Shown here: in pieces, positions 1 to 8,743 of the stretch
How positions within the stretch are numbered: position 1 is the stretch's first letter
How the letters are laid out: each line of letters begins with the position of its first letter
Origin: Verrucomicrobiales bacterium
GTDB lineage: Bacteria > Verrucomicrobiota > Verrucomicrobiia > Limisphaerales > JAYPXF01
Direction: 5' to 3'
Assembly: GCA_002715965.1 (NCBI GenBank)
Contig: PBAL01000022.1
Span: 6,683 to 70,682, forward strand
DNA length: 64,000 nucleotides
Notes under the pieces: generated by a model
Databases searched by the model: none
Seen by the model: the letters and a program-made list of their open reading frames with translations, nothing else
What the model was told of the DNA's origin: nothing
Translations under genes and position numbers: made by a program

Positions 1-431
1 TTCCGAACGATCGCGTTGGGTTTGATGGCGTCCGCCCCGCTTGATGACAACTCAATCGCTGGTTCCCATGAATTATTCCGAAACTCGCGGCCGAGAATCT
101 GCCATCGATCCTTACGGCGTTCGGACCAGAATGCCCAAAGATGTTTACCGTTCGGGCTGAGGACTGGAACGGGTTGGTCGGCGATCGAAGGTTTGTCGTT
201 CAATTGCTTGATGGAGCCCAGTTCGTTCCCTGCAGAAATTGAAGCACTGAGAATTCGCTCCTTGGAGCGGTAGTAGGATTTCCAAATGGCGAAGCCACTG
301 CCGTCGGCGCGCCGGACAGTTGAAGCCTGTGTATCGTAACCAATGCGGCCGGGGTTGATGACCAGGTCTGCGGCTGCGAGGTCAAATGCCAGGAGTGATA
401 GAACCAGACAGACGGTCGACGAAATGTGCAT
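1..431 (-). CDS. Secreted beta-propeller-like protein, 3' end cut by window edge
   Basis: A minus-strand reading frame runs off the left edge. It encodes about 143 residues from the ATG at 431. The N-terminus is a clear signal peptide: MHISSTVCLVLSLL followed by an alanine-rich cleavage region ending AAADL. The mature part has short repeated units such as PVPVLSPNGKHLWAFWSE, which resemble WD40/TolB-type propeller blades, so an exported propeller protein is inferred. A second in-frame ATG at 446 adds five residues but sits directly on its own GGAG, so 431 is preferred. The frame stays open upstream through the 495-552 repeat into the GNAT remnant, which looks accidental. The C-terminal function cannot be seen. 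The TolB/PHP-like protein at 54561 has a similar N-terminal style. Confidence 0.7.
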   Translation of the reverse strand, partial: MHISSTVCLVLSLLAFDLAAADLVINPGRIGYDTQASTVRRADGSGFAIWKSYYRSKERILSASISAGNELGSIKQLNDKPSIADQPVPVLSPNGKHLWAFWSERRKDRWQILGREFRNNSWEPAIELSSSGADAIKPNAIVR

Positions 432-494
432 GGAACGGTTGTCCATCTCCGGCGGCTGGCAGTAAAGAAGTGATTTGGCTGATCCTAAGAAAAT

Positions 495-552
495 GACTGC
501 TCGCTGACATCGCTGCGCTTGTCGCTCGCATGCTTCGGAAGGCTTCCGAAGC
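495..552 (-). repeat. Dispersed 58-bp repeat, copy 1
   Basis: Read on the minus strand, this begins with the palindromic head GCTTCGGAAGC-CTTCCGAAGC and continues ATGCGAGCGACAAGCGCAGC, then a GATGTCAGCGAG box. It matches 8620-8677 at nearly every position and a diverged copy at 47323. It starts exactly where homology to the GNAT remnant ends, so it seems to have replaced or cut the end of that gene. Confidence 0.8.
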
Positions 553-946
553 CACCAATGCGTCCAACGATAGAGGCGCGTTGGTTCTGCTGAGTTTGGT
601 TTTTCGATCAAGCCGGTTTCCTTGAAACTTAGTTTCAAGAGGAGTCGGATCGATGCTTCGTTGTCCAAGATCGTCTCGGCGTCGGTCGTGGTGAAACCGA
701 AGTTTGAGACACCGAAATCAACGTCGCCTTTCCCGCCTCGAACGCGTAGCCGCGCCCATGGTAATCAGGCAATTACGCAAAACCGAAATCCGGATACTGC
801 AGGTGCGGTTTCTTCAGAAAGCCACAAGTGCCGATGTATTTTTGCCAGGGTTTGGAATTGAGCAGCTCCAGAAAGAACGGTGCGTCTTCAACGCTGATGT
901 GACGAATGATCGTCCGTTCGATTCGGGCGATCGCGCTCTGGGTCAC
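551..946 (-). pseudogene. Decayed GNAT (RimJ/RimL-like) N-acetyltransferase
   Basis: Three minus-strand frames each carry part of a RimL-like GNAT enzyme in the right order. The first starts at a GTG overlapping the DUF1552 stop and has the N-terminal pattern IIRHISVEDAPFFLELLN, then KYIG, then CGFLKK. A frameshift leads to PDFGFA, an in-frame TAA, and the acetyl-CoA-binding region DYHGRGYAFEAGKATL. A second shift leads to FGFTTTDAETI and the C-terminal DNEASIRLLLKLSF. About 50 residues between KYIG and CGFLKK are missing compared with the family. One internal deletion, two frameshifts and a stop make it non-functional. Sequencing error alone would not explain the internal deletion. Confidence 0.85.
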
Positions 947-2226
947 GTCAGTCTCAACGCTCCAGTGCTGTCGCCGAGTTGATCGACGTGCACTTCATTG
1001 ATGTTGGCCATGCTGACCCAGAGATTGGCGATGGGCGTGCCTTCGGCAAACTTTTCGTGTCGGTTGGTTCTCAGCGCGCCACCGGCCTTGCCAGCAATAA
1101 GGGTCGGAAGATTGTTGGTAATGTGGAGTTCTCCGCTGCTGAGTCCCGAGCCGAATACAAACATGCTGTTGTCGAGCAAGGTGCCGTTGCTCTCCTCAAT
1201 CGCATCCATTCGTTCAGCGACGTAATGAAATTGTTCGACGTGAAAACGTTCCAGCGCTTCGAGGTCGTGACGAACCCGCTCCTTGTTCTGGTTGTGAGTC
1301 ATGCTGTGATGACTGACGGTGTTGTCGAAGAGACCGTGGACCGTCAGCGGTGAACTCCAGCGTTCGGGGCCGGTCATCAAGGTGGCCACGCGGGTGAGAT
1401 CGGTCTGGAGGGCGAGGATCATCAGGTCGCCCATCACACGTATAAACTCGTCGCGGCGCATGGCCTGCCATGGCTTGGTGGGCGGGACGATCTTCATGCG
1501 GTCGATTTCGCGTTGGCGTTTGTTTACGCGTTCGATCTGTTGTTCAACCGTGCGCACGGAGTCCATGTATTCGCCGAGCTTGGCCTGGTCGCGTTTGCCG
1601 AGTTTGTGGCGGACGGAACGGGCATCCTCCATCACGAGGTCCAGCACGCTGCGATGAGCGGCATGTTCGGTGACATTGAAGAGGCGATTGAACACGGCCT
1701 TGGGATCGCGAATGGAACGCGCCACGTGCGAAGGACCAAACCAGGAAATATTGTCGAAGTAGACGGACTCGCGGTTGTCTTCGTAGGGATTGCAACTCAG
1801 TTCGAGCGAGCGAAACGCGGTATGCCTGCCGGTCTCGGAAGCGATGACCTGATCGATCGTTCGTTTGAGCGGATAGCCGGCTGGCGAAAGTTCGTCTGGG
1901 CGTGCGGTGGTCAGGTAGCAACTGCTGGCCTGTGCGTGCCCATCCGTGCCGGGGACCTTGATACGATCGAGATTGGAGAAGAGCGTGATCTTCTCGCGAA
2001 TCGATTCAATGGGTTTCAGTGTGGGACTAAGCGCGAAGTTCCTGCCCGTCTCAGTTGGATTCCACGCGCTTTGGACGACGCCATTGGGAATGTAGAAAAA
2101 AGCAGTACGAATCGGAGGCTTTTCGTTCTTGGCAGCAAGCCCACTCAGTTCCATCGCTTCAAGGAGCGGCAGCGCCAGCGACGCTCCAGAACCACGGAGA
2201 AATGTTCGACGGGATAGAGGTTTCAT
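943..2226 (-). CDS. DUF1552 family secreted protein
   Basis: A 427-residue protein of the DUF1552 family found mainly in Planctomycetota and Verrucomicrobiota. Its biochemical role is not established. The N-terminus MKPLSRRTFLRGSGASLALP is a typical twin-arginine signal (SRRTFL), implying folded export. The C-terminal region has the family pattern EGTPIANL followed by LGDSTG. The ATG overlaps the stop of the upstream cytochrome-like gene by four bases (ATGA), so the two are translationally coupled. This pairing of DUF1592-type and DUF1552 proteins is standard for these phyla and suggests a common surface or periplasmic complex. The length is normal for the family. Confidence 0.93.
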   Translation of the reverse strand: MKPLSRRTFLRGSGASLALPLLEAMELSGLAAKNEKPPIRTAFFYIPNGVVQSAWNPTETGRNFALSPTLKPIESIREKITLFSNLDRIKVPGTDGHAQASSCYLTTARPDELSPAGYPLKRTIDQVIASETGRHTAFRSLELSCNPYEDNRESVYFDNISWFGPSHVARSIRDPKAVFNRLFNVTEHAAHRSVLDLVMEDARSVRHKLGKRDQAKLGEYMDSVRTVEQQIERVNKRQREIDRMKIVPPTKPWQAMRRDEFIRVMGDLMILALQTDLTRVATLMTGPERWSSPLTVHGLFDNTVSHHSMTHNQNKERVRHDLEALERFHVEQFHYVAERMDAIEESNGTLLDNSMFVFGSGLSSGELHITNNLPTLIAGKAGGALRTNRHEKFAEGTPIANLWVSMANINEVHVDQLGDSTGALRLT

Positions 2227-4790
2227 GGGCGTTCGTGGTTCCGCGACTTGTGCAGGAAAGGATAGCTCGTGGCAACCTGGGTGACAACGGTGCTGAAGCG
2301 TCCGTGTTCGGCCAACACGTTTCGGGTGATTCGGTCAATCCCGGGTTTGTCCGTCAGTTCCAATTCACGGCCGAGCGCGTAAGCAAGCAGGTGCTCGCTG
2401 AACGCGCGCATGAACAGTTCCGGTTGGTTCAGCAACATGTCCTTTAGGCCGATGACATCCGTGAATTCATGACCGGCGAACTTGCCGCTGGCATTGATCG
2501 GGAGGCCGGATCGGTAATTCTCACGCCAGCGGCCGATGGGATCGTATTGCTCCAGGGCGAAGCCAAGCGGATCAATCTTCGAATGACAGGATCGGCAGGA
2601 CTCGTTCACCTGGTGCGCGACCAGGGCCTGGCGCAGCGTCATGCCCTTGGCCTCAATTGCGGCATCGTCAGCTTCGATCTCAGGCACCACATCTGGTGGT
2701 GGGGGTGGAGGCTGATTCAGAATGACACCAGCCACCCAGGCACCGCGTTGGATCGGACTGGTCCGTAAGGGAGCGGAGGTCATTGTGAGAACAGCCGCGG
2801 ACGTGATAACACCACCCTCACGTCGACTGGGCACTTTGCGCCGACGATAGGTCTGTTGGTTGGTGTTGAAGCGGTTCCGGTTCTCTTTTCCACTGAACGG
2901 TGTTCGGTCGTTGTACCACGACTGAAGTTCGTCCGAGCGAAAGGTGTAATTGGCGTCCACGAGCAACATGATTGATCTGTCCTCGACCATGATGCTTTCG
3001 AAGAGCAGGAGCGGTTCGATCATCATCTGCAGGCCAAACTTCCATTGTTCGCAACCAATGCGGGAGTAATAGATCTCGAAGCGTTCGAAGTCCGGGGTTG
3101 CGGCAATGAGTTGGTCGAGCCGAAGCCATTGTCGCGCGAAATTCTGCGACAAGGCCTGGCTGCGGGGATCTCCCAGCATGCGGGCGATTTCGGCGCGCAG
3201 GTTAGTTGGGTTGAGGAGTTCTCCACTGTTCGCCAAGTCCAGCAATCGTTGATCGGGAATACTGCTCCAAAGAAACAAGGCCAATCGAGTGGCGAGTTCG
3301 TGGGCGGACAAAGGCGCGTCTTCCTCATCCGATTCGGATTCCATGATATAGATGAACCTGGGTGAAGCGATGATACCCGCGACCGTGTTCTTCATCGCCT
3401 GGCCGTAAGAACCGATGGCGTTCAGTTCGCGCGCGAAAAAGCCGAGGTAGCGCATGACGGTGCTCTCCTCGACCGGTTGCCGGAACGCGCGATGAAGCAG
3501 GGCGCGCAATGTCGCCTCGGCGGTCTTGAGTCTTTCGGATGAGTCGCCTGGATCAACGAAGATCCTGTTGCCCGGCTTCAAGTATTTGTCGAACTCAGGA
3601 CTGTTGACAACGGATTGTCCGATCTGGAGGAAGTTTTCCATGAGAATCGGCGAAAAGCTGAGTTGGTCGCCCCGGTTGTTGAATCCATGCTCGGCTTGAA
3701 GATCGACGGCGAAAGGCACCACCCCGGTCAAAATCTGTCGCTCGATCTGAAACTTCCCGAGTGCGCGATTGCCGACTCGAACCGAATCTGGAAAACGTCC
3801 GCTGGAAGGTCTGAAGTAACCGCCGATCCCGCGGACGGGTTTCTCGGGCAAAGGGTAGATGTCGCCGTTGAGCCCAAGCAGGTCTCGGACAGCGTTGTTG
3901 TATTCGTAGCGGTTCATGCGCCGCATCACCACTGGAGCCGCGGTGCTGTTGTTTCGCAGATACTCGTCGATCACTCCACGCAAGTAAGTGCCCAACAACC
4001 GGCGTTCTTCATCGGTCGGTTGCTCCTCGTCTTCCGGGGGCATCTCGTGACGGGCCAGTGCTTCAGATGCATTCCGGGTCAGATCGATTGAGGCGAGAAG
4101 CTTTGATCGGTCGTCCAAAACTTGCAGGTTGATCTTGCCCTTCAATTTCCTTTTCCCATGGCAACGGAAGCAATATTTGGACAGAACCTGTTGGGCCTCA
4201 GCAAATTCGACCACGCCCTGTTTCTCCTCCGACATGACCTTCTCTTCAGCCGGCTTGTCAAGTCTCTCAACCGTCAGGTAGTCGATGCCCAGCAGATATC
4301 CCTTGCCGCGGAATTTTCGGGCGAGCGGGTTTGCGCCAATGAGTTCGAAGGTCAGTTTCTGTTCCCCGGATTTGAGTTGGTGTTCACCAAATTCGATCGG
4401 ATTCCCCAACGAAACCCGGCGGCCAAAAAAATCGATCTCCTTGATTTTCTTCCCGTTCAACGCCGCGGAAAAGAGACCGTAATCCGCTGCCAAGGTGGGT
4501 TGCATGCTGATTCGATATCTTCCGGCGTTCGCAATTCGAAACGAGGTCTGCATCGTATCGCCGATCACGCCGTCCCAGAGCAAATGCGCGTTACCGCTCC
4601 AGTGCGGACCGTAGCGAGCCATTTCCTGCACGCGGGATTTGCCGATCAGGCGGAGATGAAACTCACCTTCCAATCGCCCTTCGCGTGCCGGTGCAGCTTT
4701 CCTTCCGCGAATGGAGTGATAGTCAAAGGGTGCCGCGACAGTCGAGACAGTCAGTAAAAACCCGAGCACCAATGGCAGGCGACAATTCAT
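2223..4790 (-). CDS. Planctomycete-type cytochrome protein (DUF1587/1592/1588/1585/1595) with N-terminal beta-sandwich
   Basis: An 855-residue exported protein from the ATG at 4790, chosen because MNCRLPLVLGFLLTVSTVAA is a good signal peptide; a longer frame to 4844 adds 18 implausible residues. Residues about 40-180 look like the ligand-binding beta-sandwich seen at the end of DUF2961 proteins. A haem-binding CFRCH follows at about 207, and HEMPPEDEEQP is the usual PSCyt ending. Then come DUF1587 (RRMNRYEYNNAVRDLLGL), DUF1595, DUF1592 (ATRLALFLWSSIPD), DUF1588 (with a second pair, CRSCH) and DUF1585 at the C-terminus. The family is predicted to act in electron transfer or polymer oxidation outside the cytoplasm; this is inference. 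It is coupled to DUF1552. Its upstream region is occupied by a fragment of a paralogue. Confidence 0.92.
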   Translation of the reverse strand: MNCRLPLVLGFLLTVSTVAAPFDYHSIRGRKAAPAREGRLEGEFHLRLIGKSRVQEMARYGPHWSGNAHLLWDGVIGDTMQTSFRIANAGRYRISMQPTLAADYGLFSAALNGKKIKEIDFFGRRVSLGNPIEFGEHQLKSGEQKLTFELIGANPLARKFRGKGYLLGIDYLTVERLDKPAEEKVMSEEKQGVVEFAEAQQVLSKYCFRCHGKRKLKGKINLQVLDDRSKLLASIDLTRNASEALARHEMPPEDEEQPTDEERRLLGTYLRGVIDEYLRNNSTAAPVVMRRMNRYEYNNAVRDLLGLNGDIYPLPEKPVRGIGGYFRPSSGRFPDSVRVGNRALGKFQIERQILTGVVPFAVDLQAEHGFNNRGDQLSFSPILMENFLQIGQSVVNSPEFDKYLKPGNRIFVDPGDSSERLKTAEATLRALLHRAFRQPVEESTVMRYLGFFARELNAIGSYGQAMKNTVAGIIASPRFIYIMESESDEEDAPLSAHELATRLALFLWSSIPDQRLLDLANSGELLNPTNLRAEIARMLGDPRSQALSQNFARQWLRLDQLIAATPDFERFEIYYSRIGCEQWKFGLQMMIEPLLLFESIMVEDRSIMLLVDANYTFRSDELQSWYNDRTPFSGKENRNRFNTNQQTYRRRKVPSRREGGVITSAAVLTMTSAPLRTSPIQRGAWVAGVILNQPPPPPPDVVPEIEADDAAIEAKGMTLRQALVAHQVNESCRSCHSKIDPLGFALEQYDPIGRWRENYRSGLPINASGKFAGHEFTDVIGLKDMLLNQPELFMRAFSEHLLAYALGRELELTDKPGIDRITRNVLAEHGRFSTVVTQVATSYPFLHKSRNHERP

Positions 4791-4805
4791 GGAAAACGCT
4801 AAACT

Positions 4806-5172
4806 TTGCCACAGCCAGCTTCGGCACAAGGGAAAATGGGGCAAAGTCGTGGATGTGTTGAACAGCCACGAAATGCCGCCGGAAGAAGAACCTCAACCGA
4901 ACACTGCAGCTGTTGCCAAGGTGGTCGCAGCCGAATTGGTCCGACGCGATGGCGCGATCGTTTTGCGTCGGATGAATCGGACAGAGTATCAGGACAACGT
5001 TCGTGATCTCACGGGGGTCGACTTCGATGTGTCAGCTTTTCCGCAAGATCCACCGGCCGGTGGTTTCGACAACAATTCGAAGGCCTTGACGATTTCTCCA
5101 CTGCACCTCGAGCTCTGCATCGACATGGCGCAGAAGATTCTCGATCGCGCCTGGTGGAGGGCGCGCAATTAA
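4806..5172 (+). pseudogene. Fragment of a second DUF1587-type cytochrome gene
   Basis: On the plus strand, residues NSHEMPPEEEPQP, IVLRRMNRTEYQDNVRDLTG, FPQDPPAGGFDNN and ALTISPLHLEL reproduce the end of the PSCyt domain and DUF1587 of this family. There is no start codon with a signal peptide, no CxxCH motif and nothing after DUF1587. Near 5145 one base appears lost: shifting the frame restores ALVEGAQ, the usual continuation. It is therefore truncated at both ends and frameshifted. It lies head-to-head, about 15 bp from the start of the intact minus-strand paralogue, which suggests an inversion or deletion replaced that gene's original upstream region. Confidence 0.85.
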
Positions 5173-5385
5173 AAGGGCGGTGAGTGAAATGAATCTGTGA
5201 ATGACCACGCGTTAGCCCCCCCGGCTTGGATTGGCTTGTTACAGGATTGTGTGTGCCCGAGAGTCATATCTTGACCGAAAACAATCTGCAACGATGGGGG
5301 TGTGTTCTGCGTCAATCCGAACGATTCCATGAAGGGCTTGCTGTTGATAATTCCTCGAATCGGCAATGGACGCCGCGAGTGCTGA

Positions 5386-7608
5386 GTGAAAGACTCCAAT
5401 CATCCCATGCCGCGGGTAATCTACATCGACAAATCGGTATTGCCGAAATCAAGGAGCAAGAACGCTCCCCGAGTTGTCCCCCCCGCGCCCACATCTGATC
5501 TGCTGGCAGTGCGTATTCGTCCGCAGTCCGCAATGATCAACCTCATTGCCCCGATTTCGGCAAAGGTTCCCGCACCGAAACCGCACCAGAACGTCCCCAA
5601 GCTGGCAAAGCAACAACCCGCTCGCAAGTCACCCGAGAATCAGGCCTCGCCGAAACCTCAAGCCCAGCCCGCGGTAAAGGCGGCTTCAAAGAATCACCAA
5701 CCGGTCACGCCTTCTCCTGCCCAGCCGCTGGTGTATGTGCAGAAGATCCCCGTCAGCCCGAGCTCAACCGCGCAGGGGAATCAGACGAAGACGACACCCG
5801 GGAAACCGAAGGCTTCCAGAACCCGGCGAGGAATTGCGAAGGCCGCCGTTGTACTCAAGGCGGTTTATCCAAAGGTCAAATCCCTGGTTGGCAAGATCAA
5901 TGCGAACCGGGCTCGCAAGAAGCAGGCAAAGTTGGCCAGGAAGCAGGCAGCCGCAGCAGCCAAGGCAAATATGAAGGCAATTGCCAAAGCCAAGCAAACG
6001 ACGGTTGCAAAAGCCAAGGCCGCATCGCTGAAGCCAAAGCCGCAACCGAAATCCACGGTGAAGAAACAGCCTGCGCAACAAAAGATACAGGCCAAGACTC
6101 AAAACCGGCCGCCCTCACCGAAACCCCAGCGAAGCAAGTCACCGACTCCCGGGGGAGCGGGGCAACAACCTCCTTCCAGACCCAGGCAAAAGAACGGCGG
6201 GCTGGCCTATGATTTCTCCGGCAACAATCCTCGCCCCGCGCTGCCAGATCCAGTCACGTTGCCACAACCGATAAACTATTCCCCCGCGCCCGCCACCAAA
6301 CCTGCGAAGCCGCAGGCACGCCAGTCCATACCTCAGGTTGCTCCTCCTTCGGCGCCGAAGAAAAAGGACCCCGTTTCCAAATCGTCCCTGGCAGCACAAA
6401 CACCAACCACGAGTTCACCCGCAGGTTCTCCGAAAACCCGGCCGCAGTCACAACCACAAACCCAACGCCTGCTCTCACTTGATGCCTACCGCGGATTCAT
6501 CATGCTCGTGATGGCCGGCGGTGGATTTGGGATCGTCCAAATGGCAGGGCAAGCCGGCACGGATCCGAACTGGGACATTGCTGCATGGTTCTTCAAACAC
6601 GTGTCCTGGGTTGGAATGTCCATCTGGGACCTGATTCAACCGGCATTTATGTTCATGGTCGGGGTCGCGGCACCGTTTTCCTATGCGCGCCGCAAGGAAC
6701 TTGGCCAAAGCTGGATTCGCATGTTGAACCACGCGGTCTATCGATCGCTCGCGCTGATTCTATTGGGCGTGTTCATCCAGTCGCGAAACGCGTCACAAAC
6801 CAACTGGCTGTTTACGAACGTTCTGACGCAGATCGGACTCGGCTATATCGTGGTCTTCTTGCTTTGCGGCAAAGGCAGGGTCACTCAGTTGGTCGCTGCG
6901 GCTGCCATCCTGATCGGCTACGCCGGAGCATTTTACGTTCACGTCGGTCCGGAATCGGGCCTCACCCTCGGCGACCTCGGAATGACTCAAGCCGATGTGC
7001 TCCCCGAAATGCTTGAACCGTATTCGCGACACATAAACTTTGCCGCGAGCTTCGATCGATGGTTCCTCAACCTCTTCCCGCGTGCGGAGACTTGGACGAT
7101 TCATCCAGGCGGCTATCAGACGCTGAACTTCATTCCCTCGATTGCCACCATGCTGCTCGGTCTTGTAGCTGGCGAACTGCTTCGCGGCAAAGATACGCCT
7201 TCGGTGAAATTCCAGAAACTCCTGCTGGCCGGCGTGCCCTGCCTGGTGATTGGGATATTCGCCGGCGTGACTTTCTGCCCGATCGTCAAGCGCATCTGGA
7301 CGCCGAGTTGGGCGCTCTTCAGTGGAGCATTCGTGATCTGGGGACTCGCGATCTTCTACTACTTCATCGATGTCCGTGGCTGGCGTTGGTGGTCCTGGCC
7401 GCTGGTAATCGTGGGGATGAATTCCATCGCCATTTACCTGATGGCCGTGCTGATGAAGCCCTGGTTTGCAAACGTGCTGCTCGTCCACTTCAATCCGCAG
7501 GCCTTCAACGGCCATTACGGGCCCGTCGTGGAACGCTGCAGCATCCTCGCCCTCATGTGGCTGGTTTGCCTCTTCCTCTATCGGAAGAAACTCTTCGTGC
7601 GCGTTTGA
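5386..7608 (+). CDS. HGSNAT-like transmembrane acyltransferase (DUF5009 type) with basic Pro/Lys/Ala-rich N-terminal extension
   Basis: Residues 361-740 form a complete multi-pass membrane protein of the heparan-alpha-glucosaminide N-acetyltransferase/DUF5009 group. It begins RLLSLDAYRGFIMLVMAGGG and then has WDLIQPAFMFMVGVAAPFSY and about ten hydrophobic segments. Such proteins are thought to acetylate sugars across the membrane. Residues 1-360 are unlike the family: low complexity, rich in Pro, Lys, Ala and Gln. A stretch around 170-230 (KKQAKLARKQAAAAAKANMK, then KAIAKAKQTTVAKAKA) resembles histone H1 or the TolA helix. No start codon lies close to residue 361, so the extension is probably translated. 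The start is GTG 5386 or ATG 5407; neither has a strong ribosome-binding site. Confidence 0.82.
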   Translation: MKDSNHPMPRVIYIDKSVLPKSRSKNAPRVVPPAPTSDLLAVRIRPQSAMINLIAPISAKVPAPKPHQNVPKLAKQQPARKSPENQASPKPQAQPAVKAASKNHQPVTPSPAQPLVYVQKIPVSPSSTAQGNQTKTTPGKPKASRTRRGIAKAAVVLKAVYPKVKSLVGKINANRARKKQAKLARKQAAAAAKANMKAIAKAKQTTVAKAKAASLKPKPQPKSTVKKQPAQQKIQAKTQNRPPSPKPQRSKSPTPGGAGQQPPSRPRQKNGGLAYDFSGNNPRPALPDPVTLPQPINYSPAPATKPAKPQARQSIPQVAPPSAPKKKDPVSKSSLAAQTPTTSSPAGSPKTRPQSQPQTQRLLSLDAYRGFIMLVMAGGGFGIVQMAGQAGTDPNWDIAAWFFKHVSWVGMSIWDLIQPAFMFMVGVAAPFSYARRKELGQSWIRMLNHAVYRSLALILLGVFIQSRNASQTNWLFTNVLTQIGLGYIVVFLLCGKGRVTQLVAAAAILIGYAGAFYVHVGPESGLTLGDLGMTQADVLPEMLEPYSRHINFAASFDRWFLNLFPRAETWTIHPGGYQTLNFIPSIATMLLGLVAGELLRGKDTPSVKFQKLLLAGVPCLVIGIFAGVTFCPIVKRIWTPSWALFSGAFVIWGLAIFYYFIDVRGWRWWSWPLVIVGMNSIAIYLMAVLMKPWFANVLLVHFNPQAFNGHYGPVVERCSILALMWLVCLFLYRKKLFVRV

Positions 7609-7678
7609 TTCCAACCGCCAATTGACATTTCCCCCCCGTGGCCGATGATGAACCCGCCCCTAGGGCGAACGGGATTCG

Positions 7679-8620
7679 ATGGCCGAAAAGACCACCCAAA
7701 CCAAAGCCGAGCCGCAGGTCTGCGACCTGTGCGGCTGCGCGTCGTATGAAGTTTTTTCCACCCACGGCCGATGGGGCGCTCCCCTCACCACCGTCATCTG
7801 TCGGGACTGTGGACTCGTCTACTCGAATCCCCGGCCTACCGCTGAAGAGAATGCAGCCTTCTACAAGCAGAATTACTGGGAACGCTACAAGGGCGAGAAG
7901 GAACCTGATGAAAAGTTTTTTCGCCGGCGCATTCCGAAAATCAAATCGATGCTTGCGGAGTTGAAGCCCAATCTGAAACCGGGCATGAACCTGCTCGAAG
8001 TCGGATCCGGTGTGGGCGCCCTGTTGTCGTCGATCAAGGACACCTGCAATGGAGTGGGACGATTCATCGGCATCGAGCCATTCGCCACTCACGCCAGGTT
8101 TTGTCGCGATCGAAAATCTCTGGACGTTCGAGCCGGCCTGCTTGAGGAGATCGCCACTCAGCTGGACCCGGGGTCCTTCGACGTCGCTGTGATGAACCAC
8201 GTGCTCGAACACACCATGAGTCCGACTTCCGTATTCGAGACCATCCGTGCGCTGCTGAAAACCGACGGCACATTCGTCGTGGAAGTGCCCAACATTGCCG
8301 CACCCGGCTCACGTCTCAGCCACTTCTTCCACGTGGGCCACCACTACAACTTTTCAGCGCGAACCCTGCAGCGGCTCGCGATGAAGACCGGATTTGAGAT
8401 CGTCTGCATCGAAGAACTGGACGGCGACCTCCCCAAGACCCGCCTCTTCGGCATGTTCACAAAGTGCGACGATCCGAAGCACGACGTGGCTGAGCGATTC
8501 GTGCGCGATGATCCCAACGAACGCGCCAAGGCACTGCGCCGATACGAATCCTGGTACTGGGCCACCTTCGCATCCATCCGGAAGAAATTCACCCATTGGA
8601 AACGCCAACGCGGTTGGTAG
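7679..8620 (+). CDS. Class I SAM-dependent methyltransferase with N-terminal zinc ribbon
   Basis: A 313-residue cytoplasmic enzyme. The N-terminus has two cysteine pairs, CDLCGC (about 15-20) and CRDCGLVYSNP (about 41-51), as in zinc-finger-bearing Methyltransf_23-type enzymes. The SAM-binding glycine loop is LLEVGSGVGALL (about 105), followed by IGIEP with the acidic residue that binds the ribose. FDVAVMNHVLEH (about 167) is the motif IV region. Many relatives act on sugars or lipids, but the substrate cannot be told here. It begins 70 bp after the acyltransferase in the same direction, so co-transcription is possible. The stop codon touches copy 2 of the dispersed repeat. Confidence 0.88.
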   Translation: MAEKTTQTKAEPQVCDLCGCASYEVFSTHGRWGAPLTTVICRDCGLVYSNPRPTAEENAAFYKQNYWERYKGEKEPDEKFFRRRIPKIKSMLAELKPNLKPGMNLLEVGSGVGALLSSIKDTCNGVGRFIGIEPFATHARFCRDRKSLDVRAGLLEEIATQLDPGSFDVAVMNHVLEHTMSPTSVFETIRALLKTDGTFVVEVPNIAAPGSRLSHFFHVGHHYNFSARTLQRLAMKTGFEIVCIEELDGDLPKTRLFGMFTKCDDPKHDVAERFVRDDPNERAKALRRYESWYWATFASIRKKFTHWKRQRGW

Positions 8621-8677
8621 CTTCGGAAGCTGTCCGAAGCATGCGAGCGACGAGCGCAGCGATGTCAGCGAGGAGTC
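8620..8677 (+). repeat. Dispersed 58-bp repeat, copy 2
   Basis: Starts at the last base of the methyltransferase stop. The palindromic head is GCTTCGGAAGC-TGTCCGAAGC, followed by ATGCGAGCGACGAGCGCAGC and the GATGTCAGCGAG box. It is close to identical to copy 1 (495-552, opposite strand). It sits between the convergent methyltransferase and ndk genes, beside the ndk terminator. Confidence 0.85.
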
Positions 8678-8689
8678 TTCCTCCTCAAC

Positions 8690-8715
8690 AAAAAAGACGG
8701 CCCGCAGGCCGTCTT
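8690..8715 (-). terminator. Rho-independent terminator of ndk
   Basis: The 9-bp stem AAGACGGCC/GGCCGTCTT (8694-8702 with 8707-8715) closes a 4-base loop and on the minus strand runs into six T (8695-8690). It lies 29 bp beyond the ndk stop. Read on the plus strand it has no T run, so it mainly serves ndk. Confidence 0.9.
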
Positions 8716-8743
8716 AAATATTCACTCAGGTGAACGGAATATC

